A DNA stretch of 64,000 nucleotides, taken from NCBI RefSeq assembly GCF_042219855.1, contig NZ_JBHJHP010000003.1, positions 372,001 through 436,000 on the forward strand. Reading direction: 5' to 3'. How positions within the stretch are numbered: position 1 is the stretch's first letter; each line of letters starts with the position of its first letter. A program made the translations under genes and the position numbers. This stretch comes from JBHJHP01 sp042219855. GTDB lineage: Bacteria; Bacteroidota; Bacteroidia; Bacteroidales; UBA5342. Shown here piece by piece: positions 27,576 to 36,634 of this stretch. The notes below the pieces were generated by a model that was not told the origin of the DNA, ran no database searches, and worked only from the letters and a program-made list of their open reading frames with translations.

Positions 27576-29441
27576 TTAATCTGCCGGACTTTCTTTTACC
27601 TGAATTTTAATATCCTGCGGCAGATTAAAGTAAAATGTTGCACCATTTCCCGGGTTACTTTCGGCCCAGACTTTACCACCGTGCCGGGTAATAATTCGTT
27701 TCACTATGGCTAGACCAATACCCGATCCTTCAAACTCTTCTTTATCGTGCAAACGCTGGAATGTACCAAAAAGCTTTTGACTGTAATCCATGTCAAATCC
27801 AATGCCATTATCCTTAACAAATATGGTAATGCTTTGGTTTTCAGGAATTGCTCTGATTTTTATCAGGCTTTTCTTTTTGTTTTGGGAGTATTTTACGGCA
27901 TTATGCATAAGATTAATCATAACCTGTCGCATAAGGGCATAATCACACTTTAACAGGGGAAGCTGATCCACAACCCAGCTGACAGAATGATCTTTAAAAT
28001 CTTCAGTTACTATTGGTTTTATTTCATCTATAACCTGGTTAAGATCAACCTCAGTCAGGTTTAACTGATTGCGTCCTACCCTTGATAAGCGCAGCAGATC
28101 ATCAATAAGTTTTCTCATTTCTGTTGCAGCATCTTTTACAATATTAAGATAATAATGACCTTTTTCGTTTAGTTCATCCTTATTTGTTTTAAACGCCAGG
28201 TCAATAAAGCCAATAATATGTCTTAAAGGTGCTCTGAGATCATGTGATACAGAGTAGGAAAATGCCTCAAGCTCTTCATTTACAGAAATTAATGCATTGT
28301 TTTTTGACGTTAACTGTCTGGTTCTGACTTCAACCTTATGCTCAAGTTCCTGATTTAAATCCTTCAATTCTCTGATGAGCAGGATTTCCTTCAATCTTGC
28401 CCTGCTAATAAAAAAAGCAAGCACTATCAGTACTGGGAAAAGAATAATAAGACTGATGATAAATAATTTTGTCAGGTATTTTATACTGTTTATATCGGTA
28501 TACTTAACATGGATCAAAAAATGCCACTGGTTATCGGTATCATTAACAAGACTATTCAGGTTTTTATTATTTAATATCTTATATCTGTCAAAAATACTGG
28601 CATTGTTATAGAAGAAAAAATCACCCCGGTTAACTCTTATTCCCTTAATTGAATCGGAAATGTGGCTCCATGTTTCGGGATAATACTTCCCAAATGTTTC
28701 ATCCTTAAAATCATTGAACATAAAACCAAAAGTTTTAAACCTGTCCGGTGCAAGCAGAAAGTAACCTTCAGAATTTAAAAGATACTGTTCACAGGCTTTA
28801 TCTTTGAGAACATTTTTCAGTTCATTAAAGAAATTGTTGAGATACTGATTAATGACGATAATTCCTGCTGTTTTCCCTTTTTTGTCCAGCACAGGACTGC
28901 CGAATCTTATTACGGTTTCGTGCGGCTCCTCAACCATCCCGTTTTCCATATTCAGGTCTATCGGAGATATATAAATTTCATTCTCACTCATTTTCATCGT
29001 CTCCCTGAAATAGTACCGGTTTTTTTTATTTTGTAAATCCCTGCCGGGAACCAGTACAATTGAGTCATTAATCCAGTTAATTCTAATTCTTTCCATTCCA
29101 TTACTGTCAATGTACCTTACCTGTTTGTAATCAAGGTTACTGCGGGCAAACAACTCAAGATCTTCAACTGCTATCCTGTTGTTTTGGGGATTTGTCAGAT
29201 AGTCACGAATGTTTTTCTTATGCGTCAGATAGAACATATCTGATATGGATGGATAAATGGTTGAAAATAAAAGTTCCTTTTGCTGTTCAATAATATTGGT
29301 GTAGTAGGTTTTTATTTCATTCAGGTTTATTTTTTTCTGCTGATAATATAAATAATAAACAACGCTTCCCGATAAAATATAAAGAACCACAAATAGTGGA
29401 ATAAAATACGACAGAAATATTTTGGTATTAAACTGTTTCAT
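27576..29441 (-). CDS. Membrane sensor histidine kinase with dCache-like sensor
   Basis: 621 aa. Two membrane helices (about 9-32 and 324-346) flank a periplasmic region of about 290 residues. That region has the double-Cache look (FARSNLDYKQVRYIDSNGMERIRI, YYFRETMKMSENEIYISPIDLN, TVIRFGSPVLDKKGKTAGIIVI). A coiled coil (350-390) leads to HisKA with His400 (SVSHDLRAPLRH) and HATPase (about 500-612) with NLMHNAVKYS, DNGIGFD and GSGIGLAIVKRI. Cache sensors bind small molecules such as amino or organic acids; the ligand is unknown. No response regulator with an output domain is adjacent, so phosphotransfer to the REC-kinase at 26059-27216 is a reasonable guess. Confidence 0.93.
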   Translation of the reverse strand: MKQFNTKIFLSYFIPLFVVLYILSGSVVYYLYYQQKKINLNEIKTYYTNIIEQQKELLFSTIYPSISDMFYLTHKKNIRDYLTNPQNNRIAVEDLELFARSNLDYKQVRYIDSNGMERIRINWINDSIVLVPGRDLQNKKNRYYFRETMKMSENEIYISPIDLNMENGMVEEPHETVIRFGSPVLDKKGKTAGIIVINQYLNNFFNELKNVLKDKACEQYLLNSEGYFLLAPDRFKTFGFMFNDFKDETFGKYYPETWSHISDSIKGIRVNRGDFFFYNNASIFDRYKILNNKNLNSLVNDTDNQWHFLIHVKYTDINSIKYLTKLFIISLIILFPVLIVLAFFISRARLKEILLIRELKDLNQELEHKVEVRTRQLTSKNNALISVNEELEAFSYSVSHDLRAPLRHIIGFIDLAFKTNKDELNEKGHYYLNIVKDAATEMRKLIDDLLRLSRVGRNQLNLTEVDLNQVIDEIKPIVTEDFKDHSVSWVVDQLPLLKCDYALMRQVMINLMHNAVKYSQNKKKSLIKIRAIPENQSITIFVKDNGIGFDMDYSQKLFGTFQRLHDKEEFEGSGIGLAIVKRIITRHGGKVWAESNPGNGATFYFNLPQDIKIQVKESPAD

Positions 29442-29657
29442 TTCTCTTCAACAAGGAAATCAATAAAAAACGCAACAAGGCAGATAATTTTATAAACTTA
29501 CAATAAAGCTACAAAAAAAGTTTATAGATTGAAATATTATAGAAGTCATTTTTAACGGAGCCCTCTTGTTACAGGGCTTTAAGTTAAATAGAGATTTGTA
29601 TTTAGATTTTATAAAAATAACATTAGTGGTAATAACAGGACTTATATACCAGAATTT

Positions 29658-30530
29658 CTACGTCGTTTTTTTTAGATTATCTTTCTGAACCAGTTTATGA
29701 TAATAACTGTCCAGATGATGTGAACCGTAGGACGAAGCAACTGCATCATCTGCCATAAGGGTCAGAAAAAATTCTATGGGGCCATACGTTTTTGAAGATG
29801 TAAATGTTCGAGCCGACCAGAGTGCAAGTTTTCTTATCCAGTCTGGCAAATGTATGATCTTAACCGGCTTGTTTAATGCTCGCAGGGCTAATTCTCCAAT
29901 CTGATTCTGAGAGAGCACGTCAGGACCTCCGACTTCAATTTCGTTTTTATTTGAATTAAGAGCCCTGATAAATACTTCTGCCAGATCCTGTCCGTGTATC
30001 GGGTTTAGTTTATATTCGCCTGATCCAAACAAATATATCCTGCCACTCTTTGCCATATTAAAGAAATCTGTCATATCGGAAAAGAAACCGTTAGGACGCA
30101 TTACGGTATAAGATAGCCCCGAGTTTTTAAGGGCATCCACAAATTTTTCTTTCGCTTCAAATATTTTCAGGTATCTGTACTGGTCACCTTTTATTGCCGA
30201 GGTATAAATGAATTTTTTAACACCGGCCTGTTTAGCTTCATTAAGGAGATTCATGTTTGCCTGATAGTCAACATCCATATAGGTAAGGCCATCTTTTTGT
30301 CTGGTGATCCCAACAGTTGAGATGACGTATTTCACACCTTTAAAGCAGTTTTTCAGGGTTGAGGGAGCTGTTACATCGGCTTTCGTTATTTTCAGATTGG
30401 GGTGAGGCAAATCCTTAAGTTTAGAGGGACTTCTTGCAATGGCGAGAACCTGGTAACCGTTTTTAAGCAGTGTTTTAACGATGTATTTTCCAAGATATCC
30501 GGTTGACCCGGCTACAGCTATTGTTTCCAT
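29658..30530 (-). CDS. Atypical SDR / NmrA-like NAD(P)-binding protein
   Basis: 290 aa, cytoplasmic. The N-terminal Rossmann motif is VAGSTGYLGKYIV (residues 6-18), followed by ARSPSKL, ADVTAPSTL and VISTVGITRQKDG. YTSAIKGD and the VMRPNGFFSDM region match atypical SDR5/NmrA-like proteins, which resemble NDUFA9-type or sugar-nucleotide enzymes. The classical YxxxK is not clear, so enzymatic activity is uncertain. It starts 9 bp after the caspase-like protein gene and is the last gene of a four-gene unit. Confidence 0.85.
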   Translation of the reverse strand: METIAVAGSTGYLGKYIVKTLLKNGYQVLAIARSPSKLKDLPHPNLKITKADVTAPSTLKNCFKGVKYVISTVGITRQKDGLTYMDVDYQANMNLLNEAKQAGVKKFIYTSAIKGDQYRYLKIFEAKEKFVDALKNSGLSYTVMRPNGFFSDMTDFFNMAKSGRIYLFGSGEYKLNPIHGQDLAEVFIRALNSNKNEIEVGGPDVLSQNQIGELALRALNKPVKIIHLPDWIRKLALWSARTFTSSKTYGPIEFFLTLMADDAVASSYGSHHLDSYYHKLVQKDNLKKTT

Positions 30531-30539
30531 ATTTACTAT

Positions 30540-31301
30540 TTAAAATCCAGAACTGAAAAGGTTCCTCGCACCTCTAATTCCACATTTCTGATACTGATTG
30601 TATGCCTGAGCCGCTCTTTCCTTTATCTGTTCTCCGCTTTCATTTTTTATCCAGCCGTCAATGGCAGCTTTCAGCGTGTAAGCCTCAGGGGCCATTAGAT
30701 GATTTGTCCATAATACAGGATTTGCCTCAGCCATATTGATGAATGGCTTAAAATATTGTTTGCTATAGCAGGCCAGTATCATAATATCATTTGACTCGTA
30801 ATTCATATGATTGAAATTTGCTTCAATATCAAAATCCATCAAACCATTATGGCCGACATAAACAACTAAATCTGATGACCCTCCAAAATGCAGTATTGTA
30901 TCAGAATTTACAGTGCATTCAAAGTTTTGGTTTGCCGAATTCAGGAAATTCAGGATGCAACTGTCAATGAATTCACCATCATATGCATCAGCTAAAAGAT
31001 AGATGTCTTCCGTTCTATGCTTAAATAATATGCTTTCGAGAATGATTGGACTTTCCTGTTTTATGGATTGAATTAGTTTCCAGTCCTCGGCTTTATATCT
31101 GAAAAATGTTTTTATGCCATAGGCCGCACCCCAGTATAAATTTGTTTTCGGGTTCTGACCATTTCCAAGATTTTCAGGAACAGGAACAATACCCTGATAC
31201 TTATTATCGCATAGTGCTACAAATACGTGTATGGTTTTGGGCTCAGCGCTTACTGAAACAAAAACTGGTAGCAGAAAAATAATAAAAAGCAAAGGTTTCA
31301 T
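30540..31301 (-). CDS. Exported protein with probable caspase-fold (clan CD) His-Cys dyad
   Basis: 253 aa with a signal peptide (about 1-19). I do not recognise a named family. The pattern, however, is a hydrophobic strand ending in a His loop, LVVYVGHNGLMDF (His151), followed 27 residues later by another strand ending in a Cys, NDIMILACYSKQYF (Cys178). This matches the clan CD (caspase, legumain, gingipain, clostripain) arrangement. The N-terminal strand HVFVALCDNKYQGIVPVP also fits the first strand of that fold. A conserved-looking start (LGNGQNPKTNLYWGAAYGIKTFF) suggests a defined family. It lies 11 bp downstream of a pair of barrel-like proteins and 9 bp upstream of an SDR gene. Periplasmic proteolysis is an inference; the motifs alone support it. 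Confidence 0.6.
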   Translation of the reverse strand: MKPLLFIIFLLPVFVSVSAEPKTIHVFVALCDNKYQGIVPVPENLGNGQNPKTNLYWGAAYGIKTFFRYKAEDWKLIQSIKQESPIILESILFKHRTEDIYLLADAYDGEFIDSCILNFLNSANQNFECTVNSDTILHFGGSSDLVVYVGHNGLMDFDIEANFNHMNYESNDIMILACYSKQYFKPFINMAEANPVLWTNHLMAPEAYTLKAAIDGWIKNESGEQIKERAAQAYNQYQKCGIRGARNLFSSGF

Positions 31302-31312
31302 ACATGTGATAA

Positions 31313-32464
31313 TTACAGGGTATAGCCCAGTATTAAAGCTATACTGCTCGCTCTGAAAGGGATACCCTTGTATTTAGCAAAATCAAAATCGTGGTTAAAA
31401 AAGCGGCATTCTACGTTGTATTTATCTTTAATCTTAACCGATGTTCCTATATACTGGTAATTTGAAAACATTCTGCCAGTTCCGGTATTTGAAAAAAAAG
31501 TGAAATTATCAGAAGGAATAATGTTTTCAATGCCCATACCTATACCCAGGTTTAATGATATTAACGTATTGTCTTTTATTTTAATATACTGTTTAAGTGC
31601 CGGAACCAGATAAACAGAAAAATATTTCAGATCAATGAATCTGTGTATGTAATTTGAATAGGTGGTACCATAAAAGTAACCTGTGAAAAGTTCAGCTGAA
31701 ATAACAAAAGGGTTACTCTTCCTGCCTAACATATATTCAGTTTCAAAACCTAACTGAATGACATTATCGGCTTTGTTGCTGTATTTGCTTTCCTCATAAA
31801 GTGCGAATCCGGTCCCCAGACGCAAATTGTATTTAACCGGCTTGAAAACGTCTTTTGTTTCAGCATTATAAATCTGATACCTATCTTTTCTGCATCCGTA
31901 AACTTCTGTCATCAGTTTAATAAGGCTCTTTTCATTATATCTGATTTGACTGAACCTGGAACTATCCATTTCATCGCAGGCCAGAATTTCTCTCAGTCGT
32001 TCTTCATTATTGTTGTCAGAATCTGAAAAAGCGCTGCCCGGATTTTTCTGTTCCGGGTTCAATACAATACGGTCTTTATCGGGTAATTCAACCAAAAATA
32101 TTTTATGGCCGCCATGATAACTCATCAGGAGACTATAATCGCTTCTGCTTAGAATTCTGAAATATTCAGATGCATTTGGTTTGTTAGGATCAGTTCTATA
32201 TCCGGCATCAGGTAATTTCTTAAAATAGTAGCCAGAAACAAAAAATTCTTTAATGCTATCTGTCCGGATTTTTTGAACCTTAGACAGATCATTCATTTTA
32301 TATTTTAGTTTTTCAGGAATGGCTTTATCCAGATTTCGGTTATCAATCAGACAGTTTATCCGTGTCCCATGGCTGTTTATGTAGTAACCTGTTTTAAAAG
32401 CTGATTGACCGTTTGCCGAATACAGGAACATCAGCATTGCAACAACAGGTATCCAAAATTTCAT
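31313..32464 (-). CDS. Putative outer-membrane beta-barrel protein (paralogue 2)
   Basis: 383 aa with a signal peptide ending near Gly19-Gln20. The N-terminal region (about 22-75) shares FKTGYYINSHGTRINCLI with the neighbouring protein's YKSGFYILNNGKRVNCLI. A middle region (about 150-200) has a Cys-containing ILACDEMD and KLMTEVYGC. The C-terminal half (about 205-383) alternates polar and hydrophobic residues and ends in an aromatic-rich strand (IALILGYTL), typical of an outer-membrane barrel of the PorT type. Both copies are exactly 383 residues. Function unknown. Confidence 0.7.
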   Translation of the reverse strand: MKFWIPVVAMLMFLYSANGQSAFKTGYYINSHGTRINCLIDNRNLDKAIPEKLKYKMNDLSKVQKIRTDSIKEFFVSGYYFKKLPDAGYRTDPNKPNASEYFRILSRSDYSLLMSYHGGHKIFLVELPDKDRIVLNPEQKNPGSAFSDSDNNNEERLREILACDEMDSSRFSQIRYNEKSLIKLMTEVYGCRKDRYQIYNAETKDVFKPVKYNLRLGTGFALYEESKYSNKADNVIQLGFETEYMLGRKSNPFVISAELFTGYFYGTTYSNYIHRFIDLKYFSVYLVPALKQYIKIKDNTLISLNLGIGMGIENIIPSDNFTFFSNTGTGRMFSNYQYIGTSVKIKDKYNVECRFFNHDFDFAKYKGIPFRASSIALILGYTL

Positions 32465-32472
32465 ATTAGATC

Positions 32473-33624
32473 TTATTTAAAAAGATTATATCCCAGTATA
32501 ACTGAAAAACCTGAAAGATCAGTCTGCCAGTAGACTTCCCTTGGAAACAGCTCCTTCTGAAAATTGTAGCGTAGTTCAACATTGAATTTTGTATTCCAGC
32601 AATAGCCAATACCGAAATAATACGAGTAAATTGCATTATTCAGATCATAAGGTTCTACGTTGCCGAATATGTCGCGATACTCAATATCAGAATTGAAACC
32701 AAAATCGACAAGATAAGCCACATCAGCAAAGAGTTCTGATTTAGGTGAAAGCGTAAGATACTGACGGATTCCCAATGGTATTTCTACCGACGTATAATGC
32801 ACATTTGAGTAAATGGAATTTTCAACCTTCTCCGCCTGAAAATAGTTGAATGATGGATCTATAATCAGTGCAGTACGGTTGTTAATGATATTCATGTTAA
32901 ATTCGGCTTCCAGGCCAAATCGCCATGTTGGTTTATGACCAAAATGAATTGAAAACGGCATATCCTCCCTCATATATACAACCTGTAATGATTGATAACT
33001 GAATCCGGGTTTTATATACAGATTAAAAAAGTCATATTCCTTCTTATTACGTATGTTGACATAACCGGATTGCTGACAGACATTATACCGGATAAAAAGG
33101 GTCATGAGTTTCCCGTCAGAATAGGTTAAACCAGAGTAGTCTGCATCTATCAGATCATTACAGCTCAAATTGTTTTTTAAAATAGTGATAAATTCCGGTT
33201 GTTTATTTCCATTTTCCGGTGGTGGAAGATATAACGCTGTGCTGTCCTTAATCTGAAAGTAATATTCTACAGATTTTCCATTGTCGTATTTGTAAAGTGA
33301 CCCTTTGCCTGATACAAGAACATTTAAAAAAAGTCTGTCGCTTTGAAGGTTGTTAACAGAAATATCCACCCACTTGTACCTGATGCCGTCTGTAATCTGT
33401 ACATCTTTTACAGAATCGACTACTAATCTGTGGGTATAAGATGATGCCGAAAGTTTATAGTTAAACGATTCCGGCGTATTTTTTAAATCTGATTCCTTTA
33501 TCAGACAGTTGACACGCTTTCCGTTATTCAAAATATAAAATCCTGATTTATAAATGTTCTGAGCGCTCACGGTAATGCCCAGAAGAAATATCAGCAACGA
33601 TAACCTGTATTTTAGGCGAATCAT
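32473..33624 (-). CDS. Putative outer-membrane beta-barrel protein (paralogue 1)
   Basis: 383 aa with a signal peptide ending near Ala20-Gln21. It has the same layout as its downstream neighbour: a short conserved N-terminal domain, a middle region with LSCNDLIDADYSGLTYSDGKLMTLF, then a barrel-like half ending SGFSVILGYNLFK. The gene is first in a unit of four (barrel, barrel, caspase-like protein, SDR) with 8-11 bp gaps, so it sets expression of the group. Identity between the paralogues is low outside the N-terminal block, so the duplication is old. Confidence 0.7.
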   Translation of the reverse strand: MIRLKYRLSLLIFLLGITVSAQNIYKSGFYILNNGKRVNCLIKESDLKNTPESFNYKLSASSYTHRLVVDSVKDVQITDGIRYKWVDISVNNLQSDRLFLNVLVSGKGSLYKYDNGKSVEYYFQIKDSTALYLPPPENGNKQPEFITILKNNLSCNDLIDADYSGLTYSDGKLMTLFIRYNVCQQSGYVNIRNKKEYDFFNLYIKPGFSYQSLQVVYMREDMPFSIHFGHKPTWRFGLEAEFNMNIINNRTALIIDPSFNYFQAEKVENSIYSNVHYTSVEIPLGIRQYLTLSPKSELFADVAYLVDFGFNSDIEYRDIFGNVEPYDLNNAIYSYYFGIGYCWNTKFNVELRYNFQKELFPREVYWQTDLSGFSVILGYNLFK

Positions 33625-33985
33625 ATGGTGGGTTTAAAATGTTAATAATGCAAAACTCAATTACGGACTAAAATAATACTTTTATTCCGATTTGTCCTGA
33701 ATAAACCTATTTTATAGTTCACTGAAAAGCTTCAGATTAACTTTAGAATTCTGATTCACATATGCCTTTTTAATCTTCTAAGGAATACAGGTAATCCTAT
33801 CCGGCAAGTCTTGGCATATTAAAACAATTTGTTTTTATGTTTATAAAACAGTGCCCATGACTGTTCATATATGTTTAACAATTATTTAGGTGTTTATGCC
33901 ATCCGGAATAAAAACAAAAGGGGTATTATGTTGTTTTAAATAGAGTTTAAAACTGACTGATTAGCAGCCATTAATAAATATCATC
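33625..33985. other. Divergent spacer, no gene seen
   Basis: 361 bp between the barrel operon (minus) and the methyltransferase (plus), so it must hold both promoters. It is AT-rich; a small dyad, ACAGT..ACTGT, lies near 33849-33865. No ORF, RNA gene or convincing -33/-7 pair was identified. Confidence 0.4.
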
Positions 33986-34588
33986 ATGACAGATAATTTT
34001 GCCGCAAAGGCCGCAGGTTGGGATAGTCCTGAAAAAATTAAAATGACTGACACTTTTGTAAATGAGGTAAAAAAACGGGTCAGACCAGACAAAACCATGA
34101 AGGTACTCGAGGTAGGGGCAGGAACAGGCCTTGTCGGTCTGAAATTATTACCTGATGTAAATTTGGTGGTTTTTGTTGATACTTCAGAAGCCATGTTGAA
34201 GGTACTTAAATCAAAAACTTCAGCAAAAGATAATATAGAGATTGTACATGGTGAAGTACTGGATTATTTAAAAAATAATATTGATCTTATTGTCTCTAAC
34301 ATGGCATTCCACCATATTCCTGATATTGAAGGGACATTAGAGCATCTGTATAAAATATGCAATGCCAATGCAAAAATTATAGTTTCAGATTTGATGTCAG
34401 AAGATGGCTCATTTCATAACTATGAAGCCGTACCACATCAGGGTTTTGATCCGGAAAAACTATCTGAGACATTCAGGAAGGTGGGATTTACGAAAGTAGA
34501 AAATTATGTTTACAATACGCTGAAAAGAGAGAAGCATGATGGTAAAATGCACCATTATGATCAGTTTATTTTGTTTGCTACCAGGTAA
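33986..34588 (+). CDS. Class I SAM-dependent methyltransferase
   Basis: 200 aa, cytoplasmic. Motif I is VLEVGAGTGLVGLKLL (about 38-53), with VFVDTSEAML as motif II and IDLIVSNMAFHHIPDIEGTLEHLYKI as the post-II and motif III region, typical of UbiE/COQ5-type methyltransferases. It ends with a histidine-rich KHDGKMHHYDQFILFATR. The substrate cannot be told. It stands alone, with spacers of over 300 bp on both sides. Confidence 0.9.
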   Translation: MTDNFAAKAAGWDSPEKIKMTDTFVNEVKKRVRPDKTMKVLEVGAGTGLVGLKLLPDVNLVVFVDTSEAMLKVLKSKTSAKDNIEIVHGEVLDYLKNNIDLIVSNMAFHHIPDIEGTLEHLYKICNANAKIIVSDLMSEDGSFHNYEAVPHQGFDPEKLSETFRKVGFTKVENYVYNTLKREKHDGKMHHYDQFILFATR

Positions 34589-34961
34589 TTCTGTGGTATA
34601 AATTCATAATTCTATTTTCTTTTGTCCGGTAAAAGCTTCAGAGATTCCCCACTTCAACCGGAATGACAGGCATGTGAACCCAAAGCCTGTTATTCTGCGC
34701 GTAAATAAATGAAGCAAAGAATATTTTATTGATATTGATTTTTACCGGTCAACAAATTTTCATTCATTACTTTAATGCCTTACTTCGTTTGTCCTACCTG
34801 ACTTTTATATCACATTTTTCGTAGCTGGATTCTAAATATTTGGCTGAATTTCAATAGTATAAACGGATTTAGTTGTAAATTGCAGAAAGAAATGTAATGT
34901 TTAGCTGAAGGTTTAATGATGTTTGATAATAACCAATTACTAATCTTTAATACATATTACT
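34589..34961. other. Spacer, no gene seen
   Basis: 373 bp of AT-rich sequence between two plus-strand genes. It should carry the promoter of the LamG-T9SS gene; no clear TAnnTTTG box at the right distance was found. No hairpin with a T tract follows the methyltransferase gene. Confidence 0.4.
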
Positions 34962-36053
34962 ATGAAGAACCTAATTTTACTTATTTTTCTTTGTATACCG
35001 GTACTGAGTTTTGCACAGGTCGATTTAACTACCGGTTTAGTAGCTCATTATTCCTTTAATGGTGATTATACCGATGCCACTGCCAACGGTCATAACGGAA
35101 CAGCTATTGGTGCACCGGAGTTCACTGAAGGAGTAGAAGGGCAGGGTGTAATGTTTCATGGTCTTGAAACAGGTACCACTGATGCTGTTTTAACGGATAT
35201 ACAGTTTGCACCTGAGGGAAGTTTTTCTTTTTCCCTGTTTTTTAAATTGAACAAGTTTGAAGTTGATGCAAAATTCGACAATGTTCTCATTGGTGACCGG
35301 GGAGAAGATGGAGCCGGTTTTCAGATTCGTCAATATGCCAATGCCGAAACTTATCCTGATATAACGGCCGAAAATGGTGGGTTTTTATGCTTTACATCCC
35401 GCGGTATTGCAAGTGATAAAGATTTTGACCCCAGAAATGGACTGGAATCAACAGAGATTAAGTATCCGTCCGATATGCCATATATGCAACCAATTTATCC
35501 GGATGGCTTTGTTCATTGTGTTTGCATAGTGGACGTGGAAAACCAGAAAAAACAAATCTGGATTAATAAGCAGTTAGTCGTTGATGGGGCATTCACAGAT
35601 CCGGGTGTTTATGTTCCTGCAAATGCCGGGGATTTTATTATGATTGGTGCCCGGAATGACGGTTCCGGTACGCAGACACCGGAGGAAGGTTCATTTAATG
35701 GTGTTATTGATGAAGTCCGGATTTATGATAAGGCTCTTAGTCAGGAGGAGATAACAGCAATTTATGAGGCTGCAGGTTTTACACCTGTCCATAGTGTTAA
35801 CAAGAATTCCGGTAATCTGATTGTTACTCAGTATAACAGGAGTTTGTCATGTGAGTTGACTTTAGATGCTGCTGGCGGGGTTCAGACAAAAATATTTGAT
35901 ATGGCGGGCAGAATGGTTGTGGAAAAAGATTTTACTGGTGTCGCAGGGAAAAACATTTTTAGTCTACCATCGGAAAATTTAAATAAAGGCGCATATATCA
36001 TAAAAGTTTCAACAAAAGGATATAACCTGACTCAAAAAATTGCCTTGCAATAG
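34962..36053 (+). CDS. LamG-domain protein with T9SS sorting domain
   Basis: 363 aa. It has a signal peptide ending near Ala18-Gln19, one LamG/concanavalin-like domain (about 20-270, DLTTGLVAHYSFNGDYTDATANG to FNGVIDEVRIYDKALSQEEI) and a C-terminal T9SS sorting domain (about 285-363, with KIFDMAGRMVVEKDF and LNKGAYIIKVSTKGYNLTQKIAL). It should be secreted and attached to the cell surface, where a lectin-like role is likely. It has no enzyme domain and stands alone, with a strong terminator 20 bp after its stop. Confidence 0.85.
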   Translation: MKNLILLIFLCIPVLSFAQVDLTTGLVAHYSFNGDYTDATANGHNGTAIGAPEFTEGVEGQGVMFHGLETGTTDAVLTDIQFAPEGSFSFSLFFKLNKFEVDAKFDNVLIGDRGEDGAGFQIRQYANAETYPDITAENGGFLCFTSRGIASDKDFDPRNGLESTEIKYPSDMPYMQPIYPDGFVHCVCIVDVENQKKQIWINKQLVVDGAFTDPGVYVPANAGDFIMIGARNDGSGTQTPEEGSFNGVIDEVRIYDKALSQEEITAIYEAAGFTPVHSVNKNSGNLIVTQYNRSLSCELTLDAAGGVQTKIFDMAGRMVVEKDFTGVAGKNIFSLPSENLNKGAYIIKVSTKGYNLTQKIALQ

Positions 36054-36070
36054 CATAGGATGCGGTATTA

Positions 36071-36106
36071 AAAGGACTGTCAGCAACTTGCTGACAGTCC
36101 TTTTTT
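36071..36106 (+). terminator. Strong intrinsic terminator
   Basis: GGACTGTCAGC (36074-36084) and GCTGACAGTCC (36090-36100) form a perfect 11-bp stem with loop AACTT. It is extended by AAA/TTT and followed by a run of six T. It ends the LamG-T9SS transcript. Confidence 0.93.
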
Positions 36107-36119
36107 GTGCCTGAAATAA

Positions 36120-36150
36120 TTGGCAGATTTACCGATTAAATGTACATTTG
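36120..36150 (+). promoter_or_regulatory. Candidate Bacteroidota promoter
   Basis: TACATTTG (36143-36150) matches the -7 consensus TAnnTTTG, with TTG (36120-36122) 20 bp upstream as a -33 element. It lies about 20 bp before the ATG at 36172 and just after a terminator, so a promoter is expected here. Confidence 0.5.
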
Positions 36151-36171
36151 ATTAACCTTAAACCAAACTGT

Positions 36172-36540
36172 ATGATTTATTCAATCAACCATTTACAGAC
36201 AGAATTAAAAAGTGTTTTGACTGTTGTAACAGAGGGCAATTACCAGAATCAAACGCTTGAAATTATTAAGAGAATGAAAGATGTTAAAGCGGATGCGAAA
36301 TGCTATGTTAAGGGTATATTATTGATTGACATTTTGCTGATGAATTCTCTGGTGCTGCAGGTTACAAAAGCAAATCACCACATTCTCTGGCATACACAGA
36401 TAACTTCTCCGGATGAAGCCGCTGAATTCAAAAAGGTAAAGGAAGAGTGTTTGCTTGCTATGAGACGATTTTTGAGGGATATGGATCAAAAGTTTAAAAC
36501 CAAAGCCTATATCGTTCTTGAAGAAAATCAGTATCAGTAA
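36172..36540 (+). CDS. Small conserved-looking cytoplasmic protein, unknown function
   Basis: 122 aa from the ATG at 36172. A TTG at 36148 is in frame but lies inside the putative -7 box, so it is rejected as the start. There is no signal peptide, membrane helix or recognised motif. The predicted content is mostly helical (LKSVLTVVTEGNYQNQTLEIIKR, DEAAEFKKVKEECLLAMRRFLRDMDQKFK in part). Codon use looks like that of its neighbours. It is framed by a terminator upstream and the dlgD-like gene 94 bp downstream. No function is proposed. Confidence 0.7.
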   Translation: MIYSINHLQTELKSVLTVVTEGNYQNQTLEIIKRMKDVKADAKCYVKGILLIDILLMNSLVLQVTKANHHILWHTQITSPDEAAEFKKVKEECLLAMRRFLRDMDQKFKTKAYIVLEENQYQ

Positions 36541-36634
36541 ACAGATAATTCATTCATTTAATATGCGTTTTAATTTGCAGAAACCATTGAAATAATGTAC
36601 TATTCAGTGTATTTTCAACTTAAAAACTACTGAT

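Noticed and set aside
36148..36171. TTG start for the small protein at 36172
   Set aside because: The TTG is part of the putative -7 box, and an ATG follows eight codons later.
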